Of a stretch of 64,000 nucleotides of DNA, positions 17,999-26,295 are shown in pieces. The notes under the pieces were generated by a model, which worked only from the letters and a program-made list of their open reading frames with translations, ran no database searches and was not told the DNA's origin. Source of the stretch: a bacterium (lineage in GTDB: Bacteria; 4484-113; JAFGCY01); the NCBI GenBank assembly GCA_020440605.1, contig JAGRNT010000010.1:1-64000 (forward strand), written 5' to 3'. The number at the start of each line of letters is the position of its first letter. Positions within the stretch are counted from its first letter, which is position 1. The position numbers were made by a program, and so were the translations under genes.

Positions 17999-18213
17999 AT
18001 ATGGAAATTGAAACTCATATATTATGAAATCGTGATCAGGATTATCCAGGTCAGGATTCCGGATTTCCCCCGTGGCACCTGCTGTCACGCAGAGCGCTGA
18101 AATCACACAATTCAAATCAGGCCTGATCGCGTATCATCTAAATGCCGGGACCGCGGCCATGGCAGCTCGCAGCCCACGCCAACTCCGGCAATGTCCTAAC
18201 CCGAGGTCCTGAC

Positions 18214-21200
18214 ATGCATAAGCCGCTGATTCCGGCGCTGGCCGCATTCCTGTCCGCCCTGCTCCTGTCCTGTTCAGGAGGAGACAGCGGCGCAATCGAA
18301 CCACCACAGGCTGCTCGCGTCAACCCCGGTTCTGGAGCCGGACTGCCTTCCATCCTGGACCTGGCTGCGGGTGATCGGGCCGGCAGCATCGCCGGACCGG
18401 GCTGGCACCGGATCGACCCCTATGTGAATGGCGGGCTGGCGGCCCAGTCCAATGCCGGCGGCACCGCGGATTTCGTGCAGCTGGACGGCAGTGCGGGCCT
18501 GGCCTATGCGGTCTATCCACTGAAGGGCTTCGGCACAGACAGCTTCCCGACCAGCCTGCGGCTGGGACTGGGGGACATAGTCGATTCACCCTACTTCGTC
18601 TGCGCCAGCGATTTCTCCAGCGGCCGCTGGACGATGATCGGCCCCTTCAGCGGAGATGCGACGGTTGAATTCCCGGGCTTGACTGAGGAGGGAATGCAAC
18701 GCCGCTACGTTTCCCCGAGCGGATCAAGCTTCATCGGCCTTCTGGCAACGGAGGGCATGATTGATTTCGCGAGCATTGAAGTCGGCGTACACGGAGGCAG
18801 CAGTGGGCCGCGTCCGCCGACATTCCTCTCGACCGAAGGCAATGCCACGATGATCTCCCTGACCTGGACCGGCAGCCCTGACCAGGCTGACCCGGATTTC
18901 GCCGGCTACCTGCTGGAACGGGCGCCGCAGCTCTTCGGCGACTATGCCCAGATCGGCAACGGCCTGCTGCAGGGCAACACCTACATCGACGCGGAGATCA
19001 CCCCGCTCAATGCCTACCGCTACCGCGTGGCGGCCGTTGACACCAGTGGCAACCGCAGCAGCTGGCTGCTCTACAACGGAGTGAGCTCCAACCTCACGAA
19101 GCTCAATCCGGTGATCGTGCTGCATGCGCCGAATGGACCGCTGTATGGCCCGGTCAGCGTCGAGTTCGACTTCGGCACGGACAGCTATGACCCCGAAGGT
19201 GATGTGATCACCGGCTACTACATTGCCAGTCCGGAGATCGGCCTGATCTCGGCGGCGGATGGCAGGGCCAACGTGCAGTTCTACCCCGGCTGCCACATGC
19301 TGCAGTTCACGATCCAGACGGGCGACGGCAGGATCGACACGAAGTTTCGCACACTGCGCGTGCTGCCGCAGTGGGAGGCGGAGCCGAAGCTCGTGCTGCC
19401 CACGCCGGCCTCCACGAGCAGCCCGCGCATCCTCTACCCCAGCGCCCTGTTCGGGCTGCAGGGCAAGCCGGTGCTCTGCGGCTATGACCAGTCCAGCCGC
19501 AGTGTCGTGCTCTGGAACCAGGAGTTCAGTACTGACAACGCCTTCCTGGAGAGCCTGCCGGCCTACTGGCCGGTCAGCCATCTGAGCAGGGCGCAGTACC
19601 TCAGTTTCGGAATCGCCGCGGCGGCGATCATGAACGGGCAGATCTGGCTGGCGACCTTCAGCAATGAGGGGCACCACTGGGTGCCGGGCCCGCCGACGCC
19701 GAGCATCCAGGCAGCGGACATCGCCGGCCTGGGCTTCGGCCGCAACTGGCTGCTGCACAGCTTCAGCGGCAACTTCAGCGAGGACCTGGTCGCCACCAAC
19801 CTTGACAACCTGTATGCGCATTCGGTGATCGCGGCGGACGTCGGCGACATCCTCACCATCTCCACGGCGGTTGACGAGGCCAGCCAGACGGCCCATGTCT
19901 TCGTGCAGACGACCACGCAGCTGCTCTGGTACCACCTGGATGGCAACATGAACCTGCTGGACTCCAAACCGGTCGGGGCCTTCCTTGACAACCAGGTGCA
20001 GGCCTGCATCGAACCGCTGAGCGGCCGGCCGCTGGTGATGAGCTACGACACCTTCTTCCGCTGGTCGCTGCAGGACGAACTGGGCAACTGGCCAGCGATG
20101 CAGAACATTGACGGTGCCTTCATCAACCGTTCCGGCGGAGCGCTGGGGGCGGCGGACCAGGCATTTGCCTGCTTCGCCTACTCGAGCGGGCAGGCCCGGG
20201 TCTATGCATTCAACGGCACGGGCTGGGACGTGCGCAACACCCTGGAGCACAGCATGGATTCCGGCTGGGGCATGGCGCTGACGGATGCGCAGGTGGACGG
20301 CCAGATGCTGGACCTGTATGACACCACCGCCGACGGCGAGCTGCGGGCTTTGCGAGTGCGCGGTGACGGCACGAGCGAAGTCACCTCGGTGCTGCCGCGG
20401 GGCACGGGCCAGGGCAATGCGATGCATGCCATCAACAGTCTCAGCGAGATCCACGTGAACTGGTATGCCCAGCAGCAGAACCTTGACATGCTCAGCTATT
20501 CCACGGATGAGGGTGCCAGCTGGAGCATTCCGGAAATCCTGCCGGACAGCTACTACAGGAGCGGGGCCAATGCCCAGGGGCAGATCTACTACAGCGGCCG
20601 CAACGGCCTGCTGGACACACTGAACTACTGGAACGGAACGATGTTCGTGGAGCAGTGGAACGGGCTGAGCGGTGGCAACATCTATGACCCGATCCTCGCG
20701 AAGCGCAGCAATGTCAGCCAGATGTACTGGTTCAGGTATGACAAGGGCGGGCCGGAGTACCGCGTGCTGCTGGGTTACCGCGACAGCGGCGTGCCCGTGA
20801 CGGACTACCAGGAATTGACCTACAGCGCGGCGCTCAAGGTCTGGGACGGTGTTGCCAACAACAGTGGCAACGGCATGCACCTGCTGGTGATGGCCGGTGG
20901 CAACAGCCGCAACGAGGCCGGCCTGGCGATCAGCGAGGGCCGCGGCACCGCCTATGACACGCTGGTGCCGCAGCTGTTCGTGACCCCGATGAACCTGTTT
21001 GACCAGCAGATCGTGCGCGGGCGCAGCATGGCGACCTGCGCCTATCTGGGAGACCGGCTGTACCTGCCCGACCAGGCCTTCTTCGCGACCTACTCCGCGG
21101 ATGAGCATGCCCTGCGGCATGAGATCAAGTACTCAGGTGATGCGCGGACCATGCTGCTCGATATGCCGTACGAGCCATTCACGTATGATGCGCGGCGCAC

Positions 21201-21438
21201 GGTCAGTGCCGACACCGCGCCCTCGTTCACCGGCGTGATGATCATGTCCGATGTGGCCGGGCGGGATGTGGAAATGGCATGGAGCAACTTCGGCGAATGG
21301 GAGCCGCTGCCGGTGCCTGAGCAGCTGCAGGGCATGGGCATGCATGAGCTGATCATCGGTGAGGACAACATCTGGCGGGTGTTCTACCGCGACCCGTATT
21401 CGGACGAGGTCTGGATGCTGAGCACGACCAGGCCCTAG
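18214..21438 (+). CDS. Large secreted lipoprotein with fibronectin-III-like domain
   Basis: 1074 residues from the ATG at 18214, chosen because GAGG lies 7 nt upstream and the signal peptide begins there (hydrophobic core then LLLSC, Cys20). An in-frame ATG at 18142 would add 24 residues. After an N-terminal beta-rich part comes an FnIII-like stretch (ISLTWTGSPDQADPDFAGYLLER ... YRYRVAAVDTSGN, about residues 210-290). A Big/PKD-like segment follows, then a long region with repeated Trp/Tyr/Asp motifs such as LLWYHLDGNMNLL and VNWYAQQQNLDMLSYS that suggest beta-propeller blades. Predicted surface or periplasmic; ligand unknown. Similar in style to the lipoproteins at 3350 and 34344. Confidence 0.8.
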   Translation: MHKPLIPALAAFLSALLLSCSGGDSGAIEPPQAARVNPGSGAGLPSILDLAAGDRAGSIAGPGWHRIDPYVNGGLAAQSNAGGTADFVQLDGSAGLAYAVYPLKGFGTDSFPTSLRLGLGDIVDSPYFVCASDFSSGRWTMIGPFSGDATVEFPGLTEEGMQRRYVSPSGSSFIGLLATEGMIDFASIEVGVHGGSSGPRPPTFLSTEGNATMISLTWTGSPDQADPDFAGYLLERAPQLFGDYAQIGNGLLQGNTYIDAEITPLNAYRYRVAAVDTSGNRSSWLLYNGVSSNLTKLNPVIVLHAPNGPLYGPVSVEFDFGTDSYDPEGDVITGYYIASPEIGLISAADGRANVQFYPGCHMLQFTIQTGDGRIDTKFRTLRVLPQWEAEPKLVLPTPASTSSPRILYPSALFGLQGKPVLCGYDQSSRSVVLWNQEFSTDNAFLESLPAYWPVSHLSRAQYLSFGIAAAAIMNGQIWLATFSNEGHHWVPGPPTPSIQAADIAGLGFGRNWLLHSFSGNFSEDLVATNLDNLYAHSVIAADVGDILTISTAVDEASQTAHVFVQTTTQLLWYHLDGNMNLLDSKPVGAFLDNQVQACIEPLSGRPLVMSYDTFFRWSLQDELGNWPAMQNIDGAFINRSGGALGAADQAFACFAYSSGQARVYAFNGTGWDVRNTLEHSMDSGWGMALTDAQVDGQMLDLYDTTADGELRALRVRGDGTSEVTSVLPRGTGQGNAMHAINSLSEIHVNWYAQQQNLDMLSYSTDEGASWSIPEILPDSYYRSGANAQGQIYYSGRNGLLDTLNYWNGTMFVEQWNGLSGGNIYDPILAKRSNVSQMYWFRYDKGGPEYRVLLGYRDSGVPVTDYQELTYSAALKVWDGVANNSGNGMHLLVMAGGNSRNEAGLAISEGRGTAYDTLVPQLFVTPMNLFDQQIVRGRSMATCAYLGDRLYLPDQAFFATYSADEHALRHEIKYSGDARTMLLDMPYEPFTYDARRTVSADTAPSFTGVMIMSDVAGRDVEMAWSNFGEWEPLPVPEQLQGMGMHELIIGEDNIWRVFYRDPYSDEVWMLSTTRP

Positions 21439-21568
21439 CGCGGCATCGGCATCGTCGCCTGCAACACGGCGGGTTCAATGCATGCTTGCTCGCTGACCTG
21501 CATGCTGCGACCCCGGTCAGCCTTTGCTGCGGATTGCGCAGTACAATTGGCCTGCTCAAGGAGTCACC

Positions 21569-22471
21569 ATGTCTGGTACGGGAATGCGCATCATGCTCAC
21601 GACACTCATAGCAGTTGGCAACCTCTCACTGGCCTACGGCCAGGGCAGCGGTCCGGTGGACGGCAAGTCCAACGGCGTGCCCACCCAGCCGCTCAGCAAC
21701 ACCCAGGCGATCGCCGAACTGGAGCACGCCCAGGAGCTGTTCAGGATGGACAACCGCGAGAAGGATGCGCTGGATGCCGCACTGCCGCTGGAACAGGTCT
21801 TCCGGGATGCGAACGACTTCGACCACCTCGTGGACTGCGTGTTCCTGCTCGGCGACTGCTACTACTTCTTCCAGGACTATGAGAAGGCCATCAGCTACAT
21901 GCGTGAGGCGGCGGATCTCGGCTACCGCTACTTCCCGGACCAGATGAGCCCCTACCCGCTGAAGGTGATCGGCGAGAGCCAGTATGAGCTGGGACGCTAC
22001 GAGGAATCGCTGGCAACCTTCAAGGAGCGGGTCAGCAAGGTGCGGCGCGACCTGCCGGATGAGCTGCACGGTGCGCTGTTCGACCAGGCGGCGCTGATGA
22101 TCAATACCGGTGACTACCAGGCTGCGCTTGCTGTGCTGGGCGAGTCCCTGCAGGAGAACAAGAAGCTCAGCGCGCGGCTCGCGGCGGATCCGGACAGTAG
22201 CCCCGGCGAGCGCGTGGGGGCGAGCATGGACGCTGCCGAGATCATCTACCACGCGGGCGTTGCCAACTTCCACCTCGAGAAGCTGGCGGAGGCCAAGGCC
22301 TTCATCCGCGAGGCGCTGGCGATCTTCGACTCCGTGGACGGCAAGGATGAGGTGGACGTGCGCGACCGGCGTGTGACCCTGCTTGACGAGCTGGTGCAGA
22401 TCAGCGAGGCGCTCGGCGAGACGGAGGATGCCGAGCAGTACCGTGCGCGCCGGGATGAGCTGAATCAGTAG
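21569..22471 (+). CDS. Secreted TPR-repeat protein
   Basis: 300 residues. The ATG at 21569 follows AAGGAG with 5-nt spacing, and TACAAT at 21542-21547 is a fitting -10 box. An N-terminal signal peptide ends near AYGQ (about residue 24). The remainder is helical with several TPR-like pairs: CVFLLGDCYYFFQDYEKAISYMREA, VIGESQYELGRYEESLATF, LMINTGDYQAALAVLGES and HAGVANFHLEKLAEAKAFIREAL-type units. It probably mediates protein contacts in the periplasm or cell envelope. The gene follows the large lipoprotein by 130 nt and could serve the same surface system. Confidence 0.8.
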   Translation: MSGTGMRIMLTTLIAVGNLSLAYGQGSGPVDGKSNGVPTQPLSNTQAIAELEHAQELFRMDNREKDALDAALPLEQVFRDANDFDHLVDCVFLLGDCYYFFQDYEKAISYMREAADLGYRYFPDQMSPYPLKVIGESQYELGRYEESLATFKERVSKVRRDLPDELHGALFDQAALMINTGDYQAALAVLGESLQENKKLSARLAADPDSSPGERVGASMDAAEIIYHAGVANFHLEKLAEAKAFIREALAIFDSVDGKDEVDVRDRRVTLLDELVQISEALGETEDAEQYRARRDELNQ

Positions 22472-22818
22472 GGGACAGGGATCGGGGACTCAGTGGTCAG
22501 TGGGCAGTGGTCAGTGGTCAGATTCAGAATGAGAAACAGAATGAGAATGGGTAGCGGCGCGGCCTGGCCGCGACTGGGAGAGAATGCAGCGAAGTTAGCT
22601 AATTGAAACAGCGAAGTTCACCGCTCACTCCCGTAACTTCACGCCCTTATGCATCCGCTCGCGTGCAGTCGTCGCGAGGCGACGCCGCTACATCTCATTC
22701 TGCTTCTCATTCTCATTCTGTTTCTCATTCTCATCCTCATTCTGATTCTCCTCCTGCCTTCTGCCTCATCCCAGTCCCTGATCCCCGGTCCCCGGTCCCT
22801 GATCCATGGCTTTAGCGC
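22472..22818. repeat. Repeat-rich spacer with CATTCTCATTCTG tracts
   Basis: No gene. CAGTGGTCAGTGG strings, AGAATGAGAAACAGAATGAG (22527-22546) and its near-complement tracts of TTCTCATTCTCATTCTG (22686-22760), the GCGGCGCGGCC element (22553), and a CGTCGC-GAG-GCGACG hairpin followed by CCGCTAC (22667-22692). The tracts create a false hydrophobic reading frame ahead of the MoeA-like gene. Confidence 0.75.
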
Positions 22819-22824
22819 TAAAAT
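22819..22824 (+). promoter_or_regulatory. -10 box TAAAAT for the MoeA-like gene
   Basis: TAAAAT 10 nt before the ATG at 22835; a very short leader without a ribosome site. Confidence 0.45.
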
Positions 22825-22834
22825 ACTCAGTTCA

Positions 22835-24514
22835 ATGTCAGACAAGCCAAATCTTGCAGAAGCGCTGGCGCGGATCATGGATCTGACCTATCCGCCCCGC
22901 ACGCTGTCCATCAGAAGTTCCAAGGCCCTGGGCTACCGCCTGGCCAAGCCCGTGATCGCCCGTGGCAACCAGCCCTCGCGCCCGCTGTCGCTCGTGGATG
23001 GCCTGGCCATCATGTCGCGCGACCTCAAGGCCTCAAGCTGGCTCAAGGAGCATGCCGCCGAATCCGGCCAGGCGCTGCCCGATGAGCCGGATGATGAGCC
23101 CGAGGAGCTGATCGAGGCCGAGGATGATGAGATCGTCGAGGATGCAATTCCCGTCGACGCCGCGATCGACATGTCGATGATCGGCCGTGATGAAAAGGTC
23201 AAGCGCAAGTCCGCCGCCGCGGAGTCCGAGGAGGACGACGAGGAGGAGGAAAGCTTCGAGGCGCTGCAGATCAACGCGGCCGAGGCCGAGTTCGAGGATG
23301 ACTACGCCGAGAGCGGCCCCGCCGAGGAGCGGCGCGAGGAGCGCTACAGCGATGTGGAGGTCCCGCCCGCCGAGTTCTCGCTGCGCCGCCCGCCACAGAG
23401 CAACCGCAAGGATGAGGCCCTGCGCAGCGGCCAGGCGATTCCGATCAGCATCGGCCAGGAAGTGCCGCGCGGCGCGGACATGGTCTACCCCGTGGATGAT
23501 CTCGTCCCGCTGCCCGGTGAATACGAATTCGATTACAAGGAACCACCCAAGCCCGAGCCGGACCGCCGCCGCCGCAGGCGCCGCGATGAGCCCGAGCCGG
23601 AGGATGCCGCCCCCGTGGAGGAGCCGCCCCGCGACTGGGAGCTCGTCAACAGCTACCAGAGCGGCAAGGTGGAACTGCCGCGCAGTTTCGAGAAGCCCCC
23701 GCGGCACCTGCTGCCGATCGGCTCCTGGGCCCGCAACAAGGAGGCGATGATCCCGGAGAAGGCCGTGCTCGGCCCGCTGGATCTCGCGATGCTGAAGGCC
23801 CTGCGTGTGGAGGAGGTGGAGGTCTTCCGCAAGCCCGTGGTGGGCTTTGCCAGCCTCGGCCTGCCCTTCCCGGTGGCCGGACGCGCCGGCGGGCAGGAGA
23901 AGCGCGACGAGGAATGCCCGATCGCCACGGCCTGCTACCACCTCTCCCAGAGTGCGCAGGTGGCCTCGCTCTTGATGGGCTACGCGCCGGACAGCTTCCG
24001 CGAGCTGCGCAATGCGATGAAGATCTGGACGAGCCAGGTGGACGTGCTGTACATCGTCGGCGGATCGCACCACCGGCACCGCTCGCTGGCGCATGATGTG
24101 ATCGCCTCGCTGGGCACGATCCACATGGCGGGAATCGACGTCGAACCCTGCCGCCACATCACGGCGGGCAAGGTCAACGGCCGGCCGGTGATCTCCATGC
24201 CGGGTTCGCTGCCGGAGGCGATCAGCGCCTTCCTGGCCTTCGTGCGCCCGCTGTCGCACAAGTACCTGCGCCCGCGCAACTTCCAGAGCACGGAGATCGT
24301 GGTGCTGGAGCACGGTTCGCGCATCAGCAGCGAGCGGGACTGCCTACGGGCGATCCGCTACCGCCGCGACCGTGACAGCGGCCGGCTGACGACGCGCTTC
24401 AGCGGCCAGGAGGGCGACCCCTGGCTGGACTACATCCACGGCCAGGCCCTGCTGCCGATCGAGGGCGGACGCGTCTACAGCGACGGCGAGGAAGTCGAGG
24501 TGCTGATCTACTAG
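22835..24514 (+). CDS. MoeA-like protein with acidic insert and altered active-site motifs
   Basis: 559 residues, against about 410 in MoeA. The order of blocks follows MoeA, which inserts molybdenum into molybdopterin: an N-terminal ALARIMD helix, SLVDGLAIMSRD (compare S.MDGYA), then ALRSGQAIPISIGQEVPRGADMV, LDLAMLKALRVEEVEVFRKPVVGF, and a MoCF-like C-terminal fold (VDVLYIVGGSHHRHRSL, MPGSLPEA). Two parts deviate. About 140 residues of Glu/Asp-rich sequence (about 75-195) split the N-terminal region, and the usual STGDEL and GG.S.GDYD motifs are SLGLPFPV and GGSHHRHR. A changed or lost activity is likely. The reading frame also runs upstream through a repeat (poly-Leu/Ile), which I exclude; ATG 22835 follows a -10 box. 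Confidence 0.75.
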   Translation: MSDKPNLAEALARIMDLTYPPRTLSIRSSKALGYRLAKPVIARGNQPSRPLSLVDGLAIMSRDLKASSWLKEHAAESGQALPDEPDDEPEELIEAEDDEIVEDAIPVDAAIDMSMIGRDEKVKRKSAAAESEEDDEEEESFEALQINAAEAEFEDDYAESGPAEERREERYSDVEVPPAEFSLRRPPQSNRKDEALRSGQAIPISIGQEVPRGADMVYPVDDLVPLPGEYEFDYKEPPKPEPDRRRRRRRDEPEPEDAAPVEEPPRDWELVNSYQSGKVELPRSFEKPPRHLLPIGSWARNKEAMIPEKAVLGPLDLAMLKALRVEEVEVFRKPVVGFASLGLPFPVAGRAGGQEKRDEECPIATACYHLSQSAQVASLLMGYAPDSFRELRNAMKIWTSQVDVLYIVGGSHHRHRSLAHDVIASLGTIHMAGIDVEPCRHITAGKVNGRPVISMPGSLPEAISAFLAFVRPLSHKYLRPRNFQSTEIVVLEHGSRISSERDCLRAIRYRRDRDSGRLTTRFSGQEGDPWLDYIHGQALLPIEGGRVYSDGEEVEVLIY

Positions 24515-24802
24515 GGGAGGCCAGGCCCTTGGCCTGGCAGTCTGAATAGTCCAGGTAGTTTGAATAGTTGAAGAAGTGGGAGAAGCTGGCAATTGCCGGA
24601 ATGCCGCTTGTCGTCAGTTGTCAGTGCTTAGTTCTGAGTGCTTAGTAGCAGGGATCAGGGTGTCAGACTAAGAACTAACGTACTGACAACTAAGAACTTG
24701 CCCCGCCGTTGTCAGGCTGACGATTAAGCTCCACGCCCGGCTGGCGCCTGAGCTCCGGCGAGCTGAATGGCAATTGCTGACGGTTCTCATCGGTAATGCT
24801 GA
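24515..24802. repeat. Stem-loop repeat left of hicBA
   Basis: 24611-24737 contains a GTTGTCAGTGCTTAGT string, AGCAGGGATCAGG, its inverted counterpart ACTGACAACTAAGAACT, then GTTGTCAGGCTGAC and CACGCCCGGCTGGCGCC. The same string of elements recurs twice on the other side of hicBA. Confidence 0.75.
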
Positions 24803-25027
24803 TCAATCAAGCAGTCTGACAAACTCCTCCACTGTTATCCCGGCCAGCCGGATGAGGCTTCTCAGGGTTCCAGGCCGGAGTTCGCGGTGATCCGGAACTG
24901 ACAGTTTTTCAGGCTGTCCGGATTTTGAAAGGATCATATGACTGCCGTTCTGCCGTCTGAAGACCCATCCAAGTCTTTCAAACGCAGCGCGGGCCTGTCT
25001 CCCGGACAGGACTGGCAATGGAGGCAT
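24803..25027 (-). CDS. hicA: HicA-family mRNA interferase toxin
   Basis: 74 residues with the HicA/YcfA double-stranded-RNA-binding fold: an N-terminal LSGRQARAAFERLGW helix, the FRRQNGSHMILSK strand pair with the catalytic His in GSHMIL, and VPDHRELRPGTLRSLIRLAGIT. It would cleave mRNA when released from its antitoxin. It starts inside the hicB stop codon (TGATG overlap), so translation is coupled. Order is hicB then hicA. Confidence 0.93.
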   Translation of the reverse strand: MPPLPVLSGRQARAAFERLGWVFRRQNGSHMILSKSGQPEKLSVPDHRELRPGTLRSLIRLAGITVEEFVRLLD

Positions 25028-25254
25028 CAGGCCGGGACGTTGACATCAAGCTCGATGAACTCTGAAGTCCTCGCTGCCGGCAACTGCCCCTGCCGGTCCT
25101 CGGCATCCACCGCCAGCCAGCCTTCCATCGCCTCGCGGATATTGGCAATGGCCTGCTCACGGGTCTCGCCCTGTGAGACGCAGCCCGGCAGGGACGGGCA
25201 TTCAGCGATGAACCAGCCTGCTTCGTCCTCGGTGAGAATCACCTGATACTTCAT
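25027..25254 (-). CDS. hicB: HicB-family antitoxin
   Basis: 75 residues with the partial RNase H-like HicB fold: MKYQVILTEDEAGWFIAECP, SLPGCVSQGETREQAIANIREAMEGWL split over two strands and a helix. It neutralises HicA. It is short and lacks an added C-terminal DNA-binding domain, so autoregulation may need another protein. The ATG is 6 nt after TACAAT, so the operon transcript appears leaderless. The operon is flanked by copies of one composite repeat. Confidence 0.92.
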   Translation of the reverse strand: MKYQVILTEDEAGWFIAECPSLPGCVSQGETREQAIANIREAMEGWLAVDAEDRQGQLPAARTSEFIELDVNVPA

Positions 25255-25260
25255 GATTAG

Positions 25261-25266
25261 ATTGTA
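25261..25266 (-). promoter_or_regulatory. -10 box TACAAT of hicBA
   Basis: TACAAT, 6-nt spacer, ATG at 25254. Predicts a leaderless hicBA mRNA. Confidence 0.65.
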
Positions 25267-25630
25267 CCGGGAGGAGTTAACGACGGGCTGAAAACTGCAG
25301 TTGTTAGTGATTAGTGATTAGTTCTTAGTAGCAGGGATCAGGACTCAGACTAAGACTAACTCACTAACAACTAGGAACTCGTCCCGCCGTCAGGATCAAA
25401 CCCGCAGTTGTTAGTGATTAGTAATTAGTTCTTAGTGAAAGGAATCAGAGTGTCAGGGACAGACTAAGAACTAATCGACTAACAACTAAGAACTCGTCCC
25501 AGCCGTTGTCAACCTGACGGTTGAGCTCCACGCCCGGCTTGCGCCGGACCTCCATCGCCCGGCTTGCGCCGGACCTCCATCGCCCGGCTTGCGCCGGACC
25601 TCCGCGCCTGGCGCATGCCAGACCTCCGAC
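25267..25630. repeat. Two stem-loop repeat copies and 25-nt tandem hairpins right of hicBA
   Basis: Copies at 25296-25394 and 25404-25530 match 24611-24737. Each has GTTGTTAGTGATTAGT facing ACTAACAACTA..GAACT, so each can form a long hairpin. At 25531-25603 the unit CGCCCGGCTTGCGCCGGACC+TCCAT is repeated nearly three times (CCGGC-TTGC-GCCGG stem), followed by a variant with CTGGC-GCAT-GCCAG arms. Confidence 0.85.
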
Positions 25631-26185
25631 CTATTTGCGGCCCTCGCGCAGGCTGCCGTGGCGGTGCTTCGAGGAGCGGTCCCAGTCCGCGGCGATCGCC
25701 GTCACTTCCCCGAACACGTAGTCCCAGCGCTTCAGCTCGCCGCCGACTTCCTTCTGCGCCGCCACCGCTGCATCCTTCTCGCGGAAGCCGTAGATATGCG
25801 GGGCCTGGCTGAGTGTCTCATCACCCTCGGCATCAAACAGGAACCAGGCCTTCTCGACATCCACCATCCGCCGGTTCTCGTCATTGCGGGTCGGGTAGTC
25901 CACGATGTAGACCGCCACCGGCTGTTCGAGATAGGTTTCCATCTTCTCGGCGAAGGCGATCGGCCCGGCCACGGCGAAGCTCCAGAGGTGGCGGCCGTTG
26001 TCGAAGTCGGCGCGGATCCCGTTGGGGCAGTCCTCCAGCACGAGCTGGGTGATGTTGCAGCGCTCCTTGTGGCGGATGTCGGCATGCCCGGTGCCGGGCA
26101 GGCCCGCGAGCAGGACGGCGCAGAGTGCGGCGAGGGCCCAGCCGGCGGGGCGCGGGAGCTTTACTGTGTTGCGGTTGTGTGTCAT
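25631..26185 (-). CDS. NosL-like secreted protein
   Basis: 184 residues with a Sec signal peptide (MTHNRNTVKLPRPAGW then a hydrophobic core, cleavage after GHA). The mature part matches the NosL layout: VAVYIVDYPTR, RMVDVEKAWFLFD (compare WIDARQAWYV), SQAPHIYGFREKDAA and VGGELKRWDYV. Known NosL proteins are copper chaperones for nitrous-oxide reductase, but the N-terminal CxxCGM-type copper site is not present; the cysteines are RCNITQ and EDCPNG. It may not bind copper in the same way. No nos genes are nearby. Start 26185 was chosen for the signal peptide. Confidence 0.68.
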   Translation of the reverse strand: MTHNRNTVKLPRPAGWALAALCAVLLAGLPGTGHADIRHKERCNITQLVLEDCPNGIRADFDNGRHLWSFAVAGPIAFAEKMETYLEQPVAVYIVDYPTRNDENRRMVDVEKAWFLFDAEGDETLSQAPHIYGFREKDAAVAAQKEVGGELKRWDYVFGEVTAIAADWDRSSKHRHGSLREGRK

Positions 26186-26263
26186 TGTTGTGCTTCCGGG
26201 AGATTCCCGCTTACATGCTACCAGACCCGTGCCGGTGGGCCCGTGTTCCGTGCCTGGGTCTGT

Positions 26264-26269
26264 TATAAT
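26264..26269 (+). promoter_or_regulatory. -10 box TATAAT upstream of CYTH gene
   Basis: Consensus TATAAT 26 nt before the ATG at 26296; GGTGGTG before the start can serve as ribosome site. No convincing -35. Confidence 0.6.
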
Positions 26270-26295
26270 CCGAGCCCGCAAAACCGGTGGTGAAC

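Noticed and set aside
18724..21120. 798-codon minus-strand open frame antisense to the large lipoprotein
   Set aside because: A GC-bias shadow; the plus strand has lipobox, ribosome site and domain structure.
22649..22834. Hydrophobic Leu/Ile-rich N-terminal extension of the MoeA-like gene, looking like a signal or membrane segment
   Set aside because: It is encoded by CATTCTCATTCTG-type repeat DNA upstream of the -10 box; the ATG at 22835 gives the normal MoeA-type N-terminus.
11602..24514. A molybdenum gene cluster (ModA-like, MobA-like and MoeA-like genes in one window)
   Set aside because: The genes are far apart, not co-oriented, each only loosely matches its namesake, and no mod permease or moa genes are present.
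24611..25530. CRISPR array suspected from repeated strings around hicBA
   Set aside because: Repeats are irregular in length, are hairpins, and lack unique spacers of even size; no cas genes.
25531..25603. CRISPR or VNTR array from 25-nt tandem units
   Set aside because: Units are contiguous without spacers and belong to the stem-loop family found elsewhere.
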